Positions 46,401 through 57,626 of a DNA stretch of 64,000 bases are shown in pieces. The position numbers and the translations under genes were made by a program. Position 1 is the first letter of the stretch; every line of letters begins with the position of its first letter. The notes under the pieces were generated by a model, which had not been told where the DNA came from, searched no databases, and was given only the letters and a program-made list of their open reading frames with translations. This DNA comes from Neopestalotiopsis rosae (Eukaryota > Ascomycota > Sordariomycetes > Amphisphaeriales > Sporocadaceae), in NCBI GenBank assembly GCA_023078685.1, contig JALGAS010000005.1:2542001-2606000 (forward strand). The letters are read 5' to 3'.

Positions 46401-49400
46401 ATTTCAAAGTTTGAGGGTTTGGAGAGACGGGACAGAGACCTGATTCACACAAGGTTCGGCTTGGTCGGCCGCTTATGCGAAATAGGGGTGCCCAAGACAT
46501 ATTGGGTGTGCACATCAATTGTCAGCCACCTCAAGGGTGAATTATGTGAGACCGATTCATCTGTTCGTCTCGTTTGGGGCAGGCTTCCGGTTTGATAGGC
46601 TGTCGAGGCTGTTTATGGCTGTCTCTTGTCCGTCTTCCCCAAATTGGTCTCAGTGTCGGTCCTGATTTAGTGGTTAGGTAAACTCGTACCTGACATTTCT
46701 ACAGTGCCCGTTGCAACACTCACCCAATTACCCTGTCTTTGCCTGTCGCCCAGCCCATCATAGGAAGGCAAAACTCACGTTTCTGTAACTGCCAGTCTGG
46801 GAAGCTCGACTTCGCACGTGGTTCTGGCGTCACCTTGCCCCAAGATCCACCGTGGGTCTCCGTCACCACAATTGATCTTCCAGAACAATATCATCATGAT
46901 AACCTGTAATATTGGAAACAAATATACTTCCTACATGCCATGCTCTATTTTCGGGGGTCCAGCATATGACTATCAGACGAGACGAGCGATTGTCCAGTGC
47001 CAGCCAGAACCCCTATGTCGATCATGGCCGGGCTCTGACGAATTGGTGGTCGGCTGTGCCTATTACGAACATGATTGCTTACGCCAGCCGTTCCGAGTTG
47101 ACGGGAGTCTGGGAGTGCGGGCTGGCTCTCGACCGCCGTCTATCTTGGATATGCACAGTGCCTTTGAGCGTGATTTGCACCCAACCTCGTATAACCAATG
47201 CTACTGCTCACTCTATCACGTCGGGATCGTATAGGTAACAACGGTAGATTATAGCTTCGCTTCGGGTAGGCATCGTTGAACTGCTTGCTAGCTAGCCATG
47301 CTTGCTTGTCCCGCCCAGCACCCGCATTTTACATTATGTGTGTAGCCCTCACTCGTCCAAAGGTAAAAAAGCCGCATCAAACAGTTCACGACAGTGCTAC
47401 AGTGTTCCGCTCCAGATCGCGACCAAACAAGCCTCGCCTTGACTATCAGGAGGACTGAGCTCCTGGGAAGCACATCACCTCATACACAGCACGCACAGGG
47501 TAGACCGCCACGACGAGGGTCCCAGCGCCAGCGGGAGAGAGGGCTTGACTCTTCGCCAATCTTCCCCGCGGAGCAACACTGTACGTACACAACCCTCAAA
47601 CATGGTGCTTTACATCTTGGAAAGGTTTCCGATATGAATAGAGGCGATCCAATCAATCTCCCATTTGACAGCCGAGACGCTCATTAATTTTCCCATGAGC
47701 CGTTGTCAAGCACTTTGTCTCTTTTCGCCATTCCGGAATAAATTGCGAGTTTCGAAAGATTCGCACCATTGCCCAGACGAGCCACCAGTTGCCTCCCCCC
47801 AGTCGATTCCTGGCGTTCTGGAATATTCATCATTCCATATGGAGAGAGAGCGAGAGAGAGACTGGAGACGAGAGGACCCCTCTTGCGGTGGACCGCGTGG
47901 GGATGCCAAATAGATGCTACGCTGCGGTTCCAGAATGATACGAATTGACGATTTTACCGAGCTCGGCATGGCCAAAACGGGTTCCACCAGCCGCACTCTA
48001 GACTTGTTTCCCTCCACAGATAGGCAAAATAGGGGAACTCCCTCATTTGGCTCCGAGATTGGCGTTGCATACCTACACAGTCCCAGACAAGCTCGACACG
48101 TGCTGCTGCTCATTGCTCATTGAAGAAGGGTAATTGCTATCTTTTGAACCATTTCTCGACATGCCATGAACCGTGTAGCGTTGTGGCAAAAACATTAATC
48201 AAAGTGGATGATGGCCAACGTGAGAAATGCCGTAATCCCATCTCACAGCAACCCTGCAACAAGTCCCTGCCCGATAGAGTTTCCGTGCTCTTCTCTGAAG
48301 AGGCTGGATCATGAACCCCCAATTACGCAAGGTACCTACGAAACTGTGTGTTTCATCAACAGCCTCAGCTCAGGGGAGGGAAACCCAACGGGGTTGCTCC
48401 ACTCTCATCCAAGATACTACCGCGATGATCCTTGGCACGGACGCGCTCCTTGGCATTCCGGAACACACAGGCACACAGGCCGGAGGGCGGCTTCGGTTTC
48501 GCAACCCGCAGCGTCCGTTCGTTTGCTTCCTTCGTCCGCCAGCCGCTCGCTTCGATTTTGTTTTTCGCTTGCTGCGCGCATTCCGCCTGGCTTGTCCAGC
48601 AGCCAGTCGCGTGCTCGAGACTCCCCCTTGGCGGAAGAAGCTCGGGAACGCAGACAGCCCGTTCACCACGCACAGCTTTCCAAATGGTAGAGCCGCCGCG
48701 GATCCGGGCTCATGGTTCCCAACGTTTTCTTCGATCGCGATTAACCCTTACATAGTACTGTTACACAAAATTTGAATACATAGCAGTCCGAGCTGATAAG
48801 CGAGACGGAAACTCAAGATGATGCTATAGAAGAGCCGGGGGGCCGAGAGGCTTGCTTGGCAATTATAGAGTCAACGTTCCAGAAGCCCATCTGCATATAC
48901 AGAACAGTAGTTGTGGATATAGCAGACCATTATGCAGCAAATACGTGTAAAGCCAGCACAAGGCAGTCGGGCTGTTGTCCCGTGACAGCACACACAACAT
49001 CAGTATAATCTGTAATGATATGGTACTATTTTCACAGCTACTGTAGTATACCGTCCCAGCCCAGAGACAACAAAACGTACATATTGCTACTGCATGTGGA
49101 AAAGGGAAGGGAAACCCTGAACTTCCGCGGGTCGAAAAGCCCGTGCCCCCCTTGGGCCCCCTGACCGTGATGCAAGCAGCGATGAACTAGTGTTGTTATA
49201 GTGGTGACTTTTTGATCCGCTCATACAGCATATACAATTACACCGCTCTCATCCCGGTTCATCTAGACCGTTCACCGACTCAGAAGTGTCTTTTGTTGTT
49301 GATTCTTCAACCGTTCCTGATTGCCCAGTGAATCACAATACTTTTGAATCGAATGGGTTCATGTCCACGAAAAGACGTGGTTTAAACAATGTTTGATGGA

Positions 49401-50537
49401 GTCCCAACGGGCTGCTGCTGGGTTGAGTCTCTCTTGGCAAAAAGCCGTTCATGGATCGACATGGTCGTGCTGTCAAGTGGAACAAAGTGCAACCTTGATC
49501 CATGTGCTCTCCACAGCCATTTTGTATTGTATCAATCTACATGGAGCAGCCGGGCGGGCATGAATGTAGTAGTCAGCAAGATCAAGCCCGGATGTCTTCC
49601 GGGTGGTCTTTTGAAACTTTTCTGGTCCCTGACGAGAGTTGCCAACGACATATTGAACCCCTGATCGTGGCCGGTCGACTGGCCAAGACAAAATGGACGC
49701 GGTTTGTGAAAACGAATGGCTGGCGAAGGGATGCAGAGCCACTCAGTCTCTGGCAGATTGCTGACATTGAAGCTATGCAAGCCACAATGGCGATGTGTGT
49801 ACGAAATCCATATGTGTTTCATGGTATTTGAGGGCCAAGTGGCTGAGTTTGGATCAAAGAATGGACCGAAACTCCATGTGATGCCTTTGATACTGGCGTC
49901 ATTGAGTCTTGTCGATCGTGACACTGGCCAATTGAGTAGCTTTGCATTAGGAACATCGCCATAATAGTAGCAATGGAAAAGGATATGATCGCTTCCTTTG
50001 CTGAATTCTATAGAGTAAATTCACTGCTCTGGATAAGTTTCAAGGCTATCCGTGAGTAAAAAAAAAAAAAAAAAAAGCTATAACGGCCACAGCAGTTTGT
50101 ATGGTTGGTCATTGGATTACGCCATAGTTCTAAAATCTCGAGGTCCATGTCTTCGATTCTCAACTTTTCTCGAGTGGCAGGGCTATCCTCCTGATTGACT
50201 GACTGTAGTTCCTTTATATGATTGAGCTCTTAATGCCGGCTTTCAACTTATTCATTGGTGCATTCCATATCGCGGACACAATAGTTATTGAAAGCCATTC
50301 GCTCCCAATCAAGAAGCATATCATCAGAGATAGGAAGACCAAACCGTAAACAAAAGTTTGAGCTACTACTAGAATTGATGTAAGTAATGAATAACTTACA
50401 AATCAGAGTCATCACTCAACGTCGTACTTCTTGTGGGTTGCCAGATGACGTAAAATTCTATTATTGAATATCTTCTCTATATTTCTCTCGGTTCTTCTCA
50501 CGAGAAATGCGCCTTGAGGGTCGCGGTAAGGGCCAGA
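43442..50537. other. 7.1-kb gene-free region upstream of hacA
   Basis: The first about 250 bp form the hacA leader and promoter. The rest has only short, overlapping ORFs without domains or splice logic. Local features are a GA-rich stretch at 47841-47861, an A19 run at 50058-50076, and several TAGGTAC/GTACGTA-like words. No tRNA, 5S rRNA or transposon ends were recognised. It may hold long non-coding RNA or regulatory DNA, which cannot be judged from sequence alone. Confidence 0.5.
50058..50076 (+). repeat. Homopolymer A19
   Basis: An uninterrupted A run in the gene-free region. Confidence 0.95.
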
Positions 50538-51329
50538 ATGCCGCGAAGTAGTTCACCCTCATCCTCTTCGTCAGAGGAAGAATCTTCGACAGAGCCAGAC
50601 TCTTCATCAGAGGAAGATTCCTCCACAGAGCCAGACTCTTCCTCCGAAGAGGACTCCTCGACGGAGCCAGATTCCTCTTCGGAGGAGACCAGCGAACTGG
50701 AAGAGCCTATTCCATTGAACAATCAACCTGTAGCCGCGCTCACAAGACTTTCCGACGTGTCGCTTGCTCTTTCCTCGGTAAACCACGGTCAAGTAAATAT
50801 AGATGTCTCTGGAGGAGACAGAGCATCAACAAACAATAACTCGACAACTTCACCAGCTACGCAGCTGGTCCATTTCTTTCCAGCAAGCCGTGATGCTGGT
50901 GGCCATCTCAACGGCCTCCAGCCGAGAAAACTTCATGGGACCCGATCGCGTAGACGACGCCGCTTCCGAACCGTGAGGCGATGGCTTCGAGCGGCAAGGC
51001 AAGTTTTACGAGGCTCTACAGTTCCCGACGAAAGCTACTATGTTGTTGTCCCGTCAAGTAGGAGGCTGTTGGCAACTCACACGATGCCTCCATCAGCCAC
51101 CCCTCAAAGCACAGCTGCAGTACCCAGACATACAAGCTATTCTGCAGACACCTCTCATCAAGGCCATGTTGCCATCATAGCCACAGCGACACCACCACCA
51201 CCCTGTACACCTAATCAAGATCAAGGGTGTCCTCATCTCAATGTCGGCCCAGGAGGTGGTGATATGATATGTCCCGCGACACCTCCACCAACCTGGTCAG
51301 CCTCTGGGTCTGTCGCGTGGAGCGATTGA
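50538..51329 (+). CDS. Ser/Glu-repeat disordered protein, 263 aa
   Basis: One open frame from ATG 50538. Residues 10-45 are three copies of a 12-residue unit (SSSEEDSSTEPD, first copy with Glu at position 6) plus a partial fourth to about residue 51. The unit contains casein kinase II-like Ser-x-x-Glu sites. Residues 136-158 are strongly basic (SRRRRRFRTVRRWLRAAR). The remainder is Ser/Thr/Pro-rich, with PPPP stretches and two Cys in CTPNQDQGC. No signal peptide or membrane segment. The acid-then-basic layout recalls nuclear or nucleic-acid-binding proteins, but I do not recognise it. It could be lineage-specific. The antisense strand also has a Ser/Glu ORF at 50498-50722, which is probably a by-product of the repeat. 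Confidence 0.5.
   Translation: MPRSSSPSSSSSEEESSTEPDSSSEEDSSTEPDSSSEEDSSTEPDSSSEETSELEEPIPLNNQPVAALTRLSDVSLALSSVNHGQVNIDVSGGDRASTNNNSTTSPATQLVHFFPASRDAGGHLNGLQPRKLHGTRSRRRRRFRTVRRWLRAARQVLRGSTVPDESYYVVVPSSRRLLATHTMPPSATPQSTAAVPRHTSYSADTSHQGHVAIIATATPPPPCTPNQDQGCPHLNVGPGGGDMICPATPPPTWSASGSVAWSD
50565..50690 (+). repeat. 36-bp tandem repeat, 3.5 copies
   Basis: Three full 36-bp units (50565-50672) and a half unit, about 85-90% alike by eye. Most differences fall in third codon positions (TCA/TCC/TCG, GAA/GAG), which suggests selection on the peptide. Confidence 0.9.
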
Positions 51330-51631
51330 GATCCTGACAAAGGTCAAAGAATGTTGACTGCCCAAGATCTCTACCGCGGCCGAGCGTGTATGAATAACTT
51401 CCCTAGTGGTACGGCGAAAAGGACAAGAGAGCATGACTACAATAATACTCCCCAGAATAAGTATGATTTTGAGCAGAAATAATAGAAAACAATTGATTTA
51501 GTGATCCTGGTATCCAGTGCTCGAAACCTAACTCCAATAGCAAGGCACTGGTCATTGATATGCTGCAATGCCGAAACGCCCAAAACTCCAAGTCCATCAT
51601 AACCCTCATAAGTGTCGTGCCTTTTGAGATT
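51330..51631. other. Short intergenic region
   Basis: 3' flanks of two convergent genes. Nothing else seen. Confidence 0.5.
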
Positions 51632-52516
51632 TCATATCTCTAGCATTTGCTTGAGACTGGTCTCTGCGGCGCGGTACCACCGACCTCTCTCTTCCAAGTC
51701 GTCTTCCACACCACCGAGCGCGGCCTCTTTCCTCCTCTTGGCCTCCTTGGCCGCCGCTGTGCTGTTTGTTCTCTTCGTCTCCAGTGGTACTAGTTCAGCC
51801 TGCAGCCGTTCCAGCTCCTTCTTCTTTCTCGGCACCTGACTTTTAAGCTGTTCCAGTTGCCGAGCCAGCTCTTCCCGTTGCCTCTTTTTCTGGTTCACGA
51901 GATCGACCGTCTTTGCCAGCGGCAGGTTGAGTTCTGGCGTCTCCGAGTTGAGCCGCCCCTCGTTCTCCTTCCGCAACGCGACGACACGTTCCTCCAGCCC
52001 CTTGATCTTGTCGGGCAGCTCCTCGAGCCGCGCCGTCTCGAGCCGGACGCCCTCGTACCGCCTCGCCAGCTCGGCGCCGCGCCTCTCGAGCTCCCTGACC
52101 GTGTCGGCCACCTCGAGCTTGAGCGCCTTGAGCACGGCCTTGGCCTCTGCGTTCTCGGCCTCGAGCTCGACGTTCTCCTGCGGCGTCACGATGAGGGGCG
52201 GGTCCCCGACGATGGCGCGTATGAACTTTTCCTTGGTGACCTGCTCGACGTAGCTGAAGCGCAGCTTGGCGAACAGCTCGCGGTAGTGCGTCAGGTCGGC
52301 CTCGAGGCTCGCGGGCGTCGGCGCGTTGAGCGAGCTGTTGGACACGTCGGATGTGCGCCCGGCAGAGGGGGCGGCGGCCGGGTCGGAGGCGGTGATAGGC
52401 TCAGAGAGCTTGATAATGCTCAGCTCGTGCGACTCTTGCAGTATCTGCAGCGTGGAAAGAATGTCGGCAGGCGATTTCGACGCTGCCGCGCCCGTGGACT
52501 TTTTTGCGCGTGGCAT
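51632..52516 (-). CDS. Kinetochore protein Sos7-like
   Basis: A single exon of 294 aa. After a basic, Ala/Ser-rich N-terminus (to about residue 75), the conserved block LTHYRELFAKLRFSYVEQVT continues with KEKFIRAIVGDPP, the mark of the fungal Sos7 N-terminal domain. From about residue 110 to 265 the protein is a long coiled coil rich in Glu, Lys, Arg and Leu. In fission yeast Sos7 is a kinetochore protein that works with the Spc105/KNL1 (Spc7) scaffold, and budding yeast Kre28 is its counterpart. A nuclear centromere-binding role follows by family. It is convergent with the Ser/Glu-repeat gene. Confidence 0.85.
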   Translation of the reverse strand: MPRAKKSTGAAASKSPADILSTLQILQESHELSIIKLSEPITASDPAAAPSAGRTSDVSNSSLNAPTPASLEADLTHYRELFAKLRFSYVEQVTKEKFIRAIVGDPPLIVTPQENVELEAENAEAKAVLKALKLEVADTVRELERRGAELARRYEGVRLETARLEELPDKIKGLEERVVALRKENEGRLNSETPELNLPLAKTVDLVNQKKRQREELARQLEQLKSQVPRKKKELERLQAELVPLETKRTNSTAAAKEAKRRKEAALGGVEDDLEERGRWYRAAETSLKQMLEI

Positions 52517-53260
52517 TGTCGATAGGACTGGTGGTGGATGCGCGAAGATGACTTCAGCCTGGTTCGTAGCAGTATTCTGCAGTTGTCCACAACGAGCCTC
52601 GGATGAAATGGTGTATCTGAGGTTTAAGCTGTGGATTAGGGTACAGCTTTTGCAAATGCTTGCTTCTGGAGTGTTTGCGACAATTGATTAGACGTTTAGA
52701 CAGCAATCGAGAAGTACCAAGAATTGATGGTATGTAACATAAAATGCATCAATCAATGCAACTATTTACTTTTACACAGATTAGGACTAGCGGGGCTTGC
52801 ATTCATGTGGTGGGGTGCCAAAGGTGCCAAAGGTGCTTCAATGTTATCGCGTCTGTCTGGACTCTGGTGGAAGGAAGTGCATGTCGGGTGGGTCAGTGGT
52901 AAGCGGAACCTTCCACTGTGACGCAGCGCAGCGCATGTCTCTCCAGGGTCTATTTCCGTACTCGCCAGTCGCTCGCTCGCTGGGCAGGGTCTTTCTTCTG
53001 CCGTCGGAATCTCATCAAACATTCACTGTGCCGCCTCTGTTGATTCCGCTCCCTTTGGACTGACTGTACCTTAATTTATTCGAGTGGCAGTCACATTTCT
53101 CCATTCTCTTACTTGTTCCCTGACTTTCCACGGTTTGCATCAAACGACTCCCCAGCGAAAGAGAGTTGGCGAATGGGCCTTGATGGAGACATGAACCTCG
53201 ACTTCCGATCGGCACCCTAGTCAACCAGCAATTCTCCCACCTTTCAGCGTTTGTAACAAG
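52517..53260. other. Divergent promoter region, 0.7 kb
   Basis: Between the Sos7 and splicing-factor-like genes, which point away from each other. No specific site seen. Confidence 0.5.
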
Positions 53261-54503
53261 ATGTCGTCTACGAACCCCGACTCAGACGAATGGGTCGCCG
53301 ACCTCCTTTCACAGGAGGCGGCCGACTGTGCCCTCAAATACTCGACCATGGGCATGGACGCCTACACCAAATCGGCCAAGTGAGTACCTCTCATTGCCCA
53401 CCAGCTTCTTCTCGGCCAACATTGCGCAAATCTCTCGTCGCATTGTACCCTGGAGGAACGAGGCACGTCTTCAACGACAAGATGCTAATTGTACACTTAA
53501 TACAAGGCGCCCTGCAAATCATCCCAAGCCAAACACACGCTTCTTGAACAACATTGTGAAAGCTACCAATAATCACAATCAGAATCTGCTGGAGCAAGAA
53601 CGCGCCGACTCGCGAGCCCGACTGAAGGACCTGGATCGCACGAAGCGAGCGGCTGATGAGCGTGAACAGAGGCGGCGGCCTGGTGCTGCTGATACAAGGA
53701 ATCGAATGCTGGGCGATATCAAAGCTATTCTCGGTGGTTCGTCTAGGAAGCGTAAAACTGAGGATAATGACCGTGAGGCGGACCTGGTTTCAGAATCCAA
53801 ACGTTCTAGGAAGGACGAGGGTGAAATCAAGATCCGCGGGAGAAGACATGCGAGCACAAGAGATTCAGATCGAGATGACTCAAAGGACAGCAACATGAGG
53901 AATGCCAAAAAGGAGCTATTTGCAGACCACGGGCCCAAGCGAGGCTTGCCCCGTGAGGAACGGAGAGACGAAAGGAGAGAGTCGCGAGAACGGAGGCATC
54001 GGCACGACCGACATACTTCCAGCACCTCTCGCATCTCTCGGGCAGACAGGACAAGCAGAAACCATGATTCCGGAGAGCCTCGAAAAGAGCGGCGCAGTCA
54101 TGATCATGATTCCAAGGGAAGATTGGGAGAATCGGACTCTGACCCTCTTGAGGACATCATTGGACCCAAACCGCCATCGCCTGTTCGTAAGCGTGGCCGA
54201 GGAACAACCTCGGGTTCCTCGGCCATGGACAGCCGATTTGCGTCAAACTACGACCCGAAAGCTGACGTCTCTCTCAATCAAGACGAAGAAGATGACGACT
54301 GGGGTTCAGCATTGGAAGCTCTGCGTGACCGCGAGCGATGGAAACAGCAAGGTGCCGATAGGCTCCGTGCTGCTGGTTTCACCGATGATCAGGTGAAGAA
54401 ATGGGAGAAGGGGGATCAAAAGAACGAAGAAGACGTTAAGTGGTCCAAGAAGGGCGATGAGCGGGAATGGGATCGGGGTAAGGTACTCAAGGGCGACTTT
54501 TAG
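53261..54503 (+). CDS. Arg/Asp/Glu-rich nuclear protein, pre-mRNA-splicing-factor-38B-like
   Basis: Two exons, join 53261-53379 and 53507-54503, 371 aa. The 127-bp intron uses GTGAGT, a CTAAT branch and an AAG acceptor, in phase. The conserved N-terminus begins with DSDEWVADLLSQEA and, across the junction, KRPANHPKPNTRFLNNI. The middle (about 130-260) is RS/RD/HD-rich and disordered. The C-terminus has RFASNYDPKADV, a DDDW stretch, ALEALRDRERWKQQGADRL and KWSKKGDEREWDRGK. Fungal proteins of this type are often annotated as pre-mRNA splicing factor 38B; the link to spliceosomal B-complex function is by annotation and composition only. Expected location is the nucleus. Confidence 0.75.
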
Positions 54504-55246
54504 AGAAAGGACTCCCAGCAAGAAGAGGGCTTGGTAAGGCGGAGTCCTAGGTCTTCCTATTGGCCACTTTATCGTGATCGGGTCGGATGCCGCCCATGAT
54601 ATATGCAAGAGTTTCGCATATAACGTATCCGCCGGTGAAATACCTGGTGGGGATGCGTCAGGACATGAGCACAAGCACCGAATCTTGCCTTGGTGTCGGG
54701 TGGAGGGCATTGCATTCAAAGGCGTTTCAACAAGGCATTTATTAAAGCATGCATTAGCTGGCGTTTAGACAGGGCTATCATTTCTGATGGAGCGGAGGGG
54801 TCTTTATATTCCAGGCATGTATCTGGTCAAGTCAGTTACGAAAAATTCTATGCAAGGACGAATCACTTGCAAGACTGGCTTCTGTTATTGCTTTGAGATT
54901 TCACGATGGCTGCCAGTTTAAACAAAATGTCACCTATGTCATGTGGAATCACATCCAACCAAGAATAGAAAAGTAAAGAGAAATCCCTAGATCATATATC
55001 GGTCCATGCATGAATACTCAAATTTCATGTTTGGAAACTTGTCCAAGTCTAACCTGATAACTACATCAACATTTAATTCTTCGCGCAATACCAGTTTGAC
55101 TTCGAAGACCACTTGAGAATAAAACCTCTTCCTTTTCAACACAACTTGCAGTTCAAAGGCTCTCCCCGTTGGAACACGGAGAAGAAATCCTCACGCTTTA
55201 CGTGGGTTCCATCCTTCCCCATCCTCCGTCTTTCTTCCTGTTTTCT
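54504..55246. other. Intergenic, 0.7 kb
   Basis: 3' flanks of convergent genes. Nothing else seen. Confidence 0.5.
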
Positions 55247-55645
55247 TTAGTAGGAGTAAGTGGTGATCTGGAGAGCGTTCCAAGGCCCGACGCTGCTGTG
55301 CAGGCAGTTGCCCACCTCGGAGACGGTGGTGCCGCGGGCGAGGTCGGTGCAGTTGCCGTCGGTGTAGAAGGAGACGAGGTAGTGGCCCTGGTGCAGGGCG
55401 GCGAGGCGGACCTCGGAGACCACGTAGGGCAGCTGGATGCAGGCGTCCAGGGAGGCGTCGCCGACGTTGAAGTCGAGGTCGGCGGGCGTGTTCGAGGGGC
55501 TGTCGTCGCCGCAGCCGCTCAGGGCCTTCCAGCCGGTGATCTCGGCTACGAAGTCGCCCGCGGCGCTCTGGCGGGCCTGGGGCTGGATGGTGGCGGTCGA
55601 GGCGGCGGCGGCAAAGGTAAAGAGGGTGGTCAAGCTGGCGTGCAT
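55247..55645 (-). CDS. Small secreted cysteine-containing protein
   Basis: A single exon of 132 aa. A signal peptide is likely at residues 1-19 (basic-free start, Leu/Phe/Ala core, Ala-Ser-Thr-Ala before the cut). A Gln-Ala-Arg-Gln stretch may be a short pro-region. The mature part has four Cys (in GCGD, DACIQ, GNCTD and GNCLH), enough for two disulphides, and ends in a Tyr-Ser-Tyr tail. Length and features fit fungal secreted effector-like or wall proteins, but I do not recognise a family and no toxicity is implied. It is isolated from other genes by gene-free DNA on both sides. Confidence 0.75.
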   Translation of the reverse strand: MHASLTTLFTFAAAASTATIQPQARQSAAGDFVAEITGWKALSGCGDDSPSNTPADLDFNVGDASLDACIQLPYVVSEVRLAALHQGHYLVSFYTDGNCTDLARGTTVSEVGNCLHSSVGPWNALQITTYSY

Positions 55646-57461
55646 TTTGATTGATGTGCTTTGTCTTGAACCGGACAGCAGAAGCGAATGTTGTATTGTA
55701 ATTTTGTTTGAGACTTGAGCGAGTGGATGTTGTTGGCTGATTTGATATTGTCAAGATTGCTGAACATGATTGGCGTTATGTAGTCGTGAATGAGTTCCCA
55801 GACTATACTCGGTAGACACAACTACGGACTATAATGATTTCATTCTCCTTCACACATTCGTTGGGATACGAAAAGATCAACACGATACCCCATTGAAGGA
55901 TTCGTTCATCTGAGTGTTGTTCAAGCTCTGACCCACTGTCACTACCGTCTTTGAATCCTTCGGTACACGGAGAACATGAGGTTCAACGGCCTGAAACCGA
56001 CAAGGCGGAGAAGAAGCACCGTTCTCGAAGGATTCGATCAATTTCATCCCGCGGTGGGGATATTCAGGAGTACCATACATTTACAATGTAAGGGAGAATG
56101 GAGGCTGTGCACACCGGTAAGGGAAACGGCAGGCAGCCGTATTTCGAGAACCCTCCGTATTGTCCGGGAACGAAGCGGAGTGTGAATGAATCCTCCAGAC
56201 CGACTGCTTTCGGCTTCTGTCCTCCGCTCTAATATACAGTATAAGGCTACGTATTTCTCCACTCAGTGATCCATCTAAGTTCTTTCCTTCGATCATGATG
56301 GCAACAATCTGCGAATCATGTGGACCATATTTGCTGCATTCTTGGCCTCCTGTATGGTGGCTGAGTCCCCCAGATTTGGTATTGAACAGGCTGGTGGGAA
56401 AGAGGGATCTGCAGACTTACTCCATAATGCCCCCAGACACGGAAGATGTGGAGTTGGATCAATGCTCGCCGTTCGGTCCCGAAGGCCATTATAAGACCAT
56501 GAGATCTCTATAGGATATACCATGTATAATGATTCTCTTTGCATAAGTCTGGACTTGTATCAATCGTGCTGACTGTTTCACGAGAAGTATGCATGATACT
56601 ACTTTTGAAATACGAAGCGGAAGTTAAGATGGTACCGGAGTGTGGATCCTTCGAGTATGGTATCGGGACTTGATTCCGGTTCGTGAGATATTGCCTTCAT
56701 GTGATTCGAGAAGGAGAAAGTACGATCCAGTGAATACTATTCTGGACAAGATATGAGCTGGCTATTGGTAGCAGAGAACCAAACATATGCCTGGGTATTT
56801 TCTCACTACAGTGTGTCTTATACTTCACTACTATAATCACTAGTCTAGAGTTCTCAAGATGAACTACTATACTTCTGTTTTCGAATGTTTCTTGGTAGAC
56901 CACGAAGACTTTAGATAGCAGGCTCAGTAGGTGCATGTGAGATGTATACCTGACTAAAACCCTGGAGGAACTTCTTGACCCATCAGCTAATATCCATGTT
57001 TTCCATTTCATGATTTCCTTCTATGCCCCTGATCTCAAGCCGTTCTGACGTGTCATTGATTCATTGCCAAGAAACATACTGGGAAACTAAATGACTTTTC
57101 CGAGCATAAGATCCCTGATGACCAATCAAGAACTACGTTCCAATGGCGTCGATCGGAGACATGATCTGATTATCGGTGTCTGTTGGCGACGACTCACTGA
57201 TGGGCCGTGGTAGAGATGATTAGCCTCTCCAGGCAACTAAATTTCCTAGTTCACCACGCGGGAATGCTTTTCCAGTGTCGAAGGCGCACCATCATCGGAT
57301 CATCACCAAGGTTTACGTATTGTGCAGCGTTGCGCTTGACACAATAGCCTGGTAACATCTTCCTGTCTGCCCAGGGTCATGTCAGTCAAGCTCAGCTTGG
57401 GACATTTTTGCCCGGACAATTGCGAGAAAAAGGGGCAGGTTCGTACCGTAGAACAAACTTT
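55646..57461. other. Intergenic, 1.8 kb
   Basis: Promoter of the small secreted protein and further non-coding DNA. No supported gene. Confidence 0.5.
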
Positions 57462-57626
57462 TTATGTCCATTGCGAAGACTCGTACTTGTCAATGTCAAA
57501 GTACTGGCATGTTCGACAGGCCTCGAAGTCGTCCAGGATTGCCACTCGAACTGCAAAGGAGCCGCACTTCTCTTTGCAAGGAACGCTGAGGTAGTGGCCA
57601 CAGGGACGAAGGTACTTGATGCACAT
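57462..57626 (-). CDS. Possible 54-aa cysteine-rich zinc-binding protein
   Basis: A short frame whose internal ATG at 57626 starts a Cys-rich peptide: C2, C9, G10, H11, C17, C21, C37 and C40. The pattern Cys-Gly-His ... Cys-x3-Cys ... Cys-x2-Cys resembles small fungal zinc-binding hypothetical proteins. The ORF extends upstream to 57785 with unremarkable sequence. It may be complete, the first exon of a longer gene, or chance. No neighbour context helps. Confidence 0.35.
   Translation of the reverse strand: MCIKYLRPCGHYLSVPCKEKCGSFAVRVAILDDFEACRTCQYFDIDKYESSQWT

Noticed and set aside
46650..46740. TTTAGTGGTTAGG, resembling a tRNA A box
   Set aside because: No B box, anticodon arm or acceptor stem follows at the right distance.
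55169..55654. 161-aa plus ORF opposite the small secreted protein
   Set aside because: Gly/Val/Ala-rich shadow; the minus frame has a signal peptide and conserved-looking Cys.
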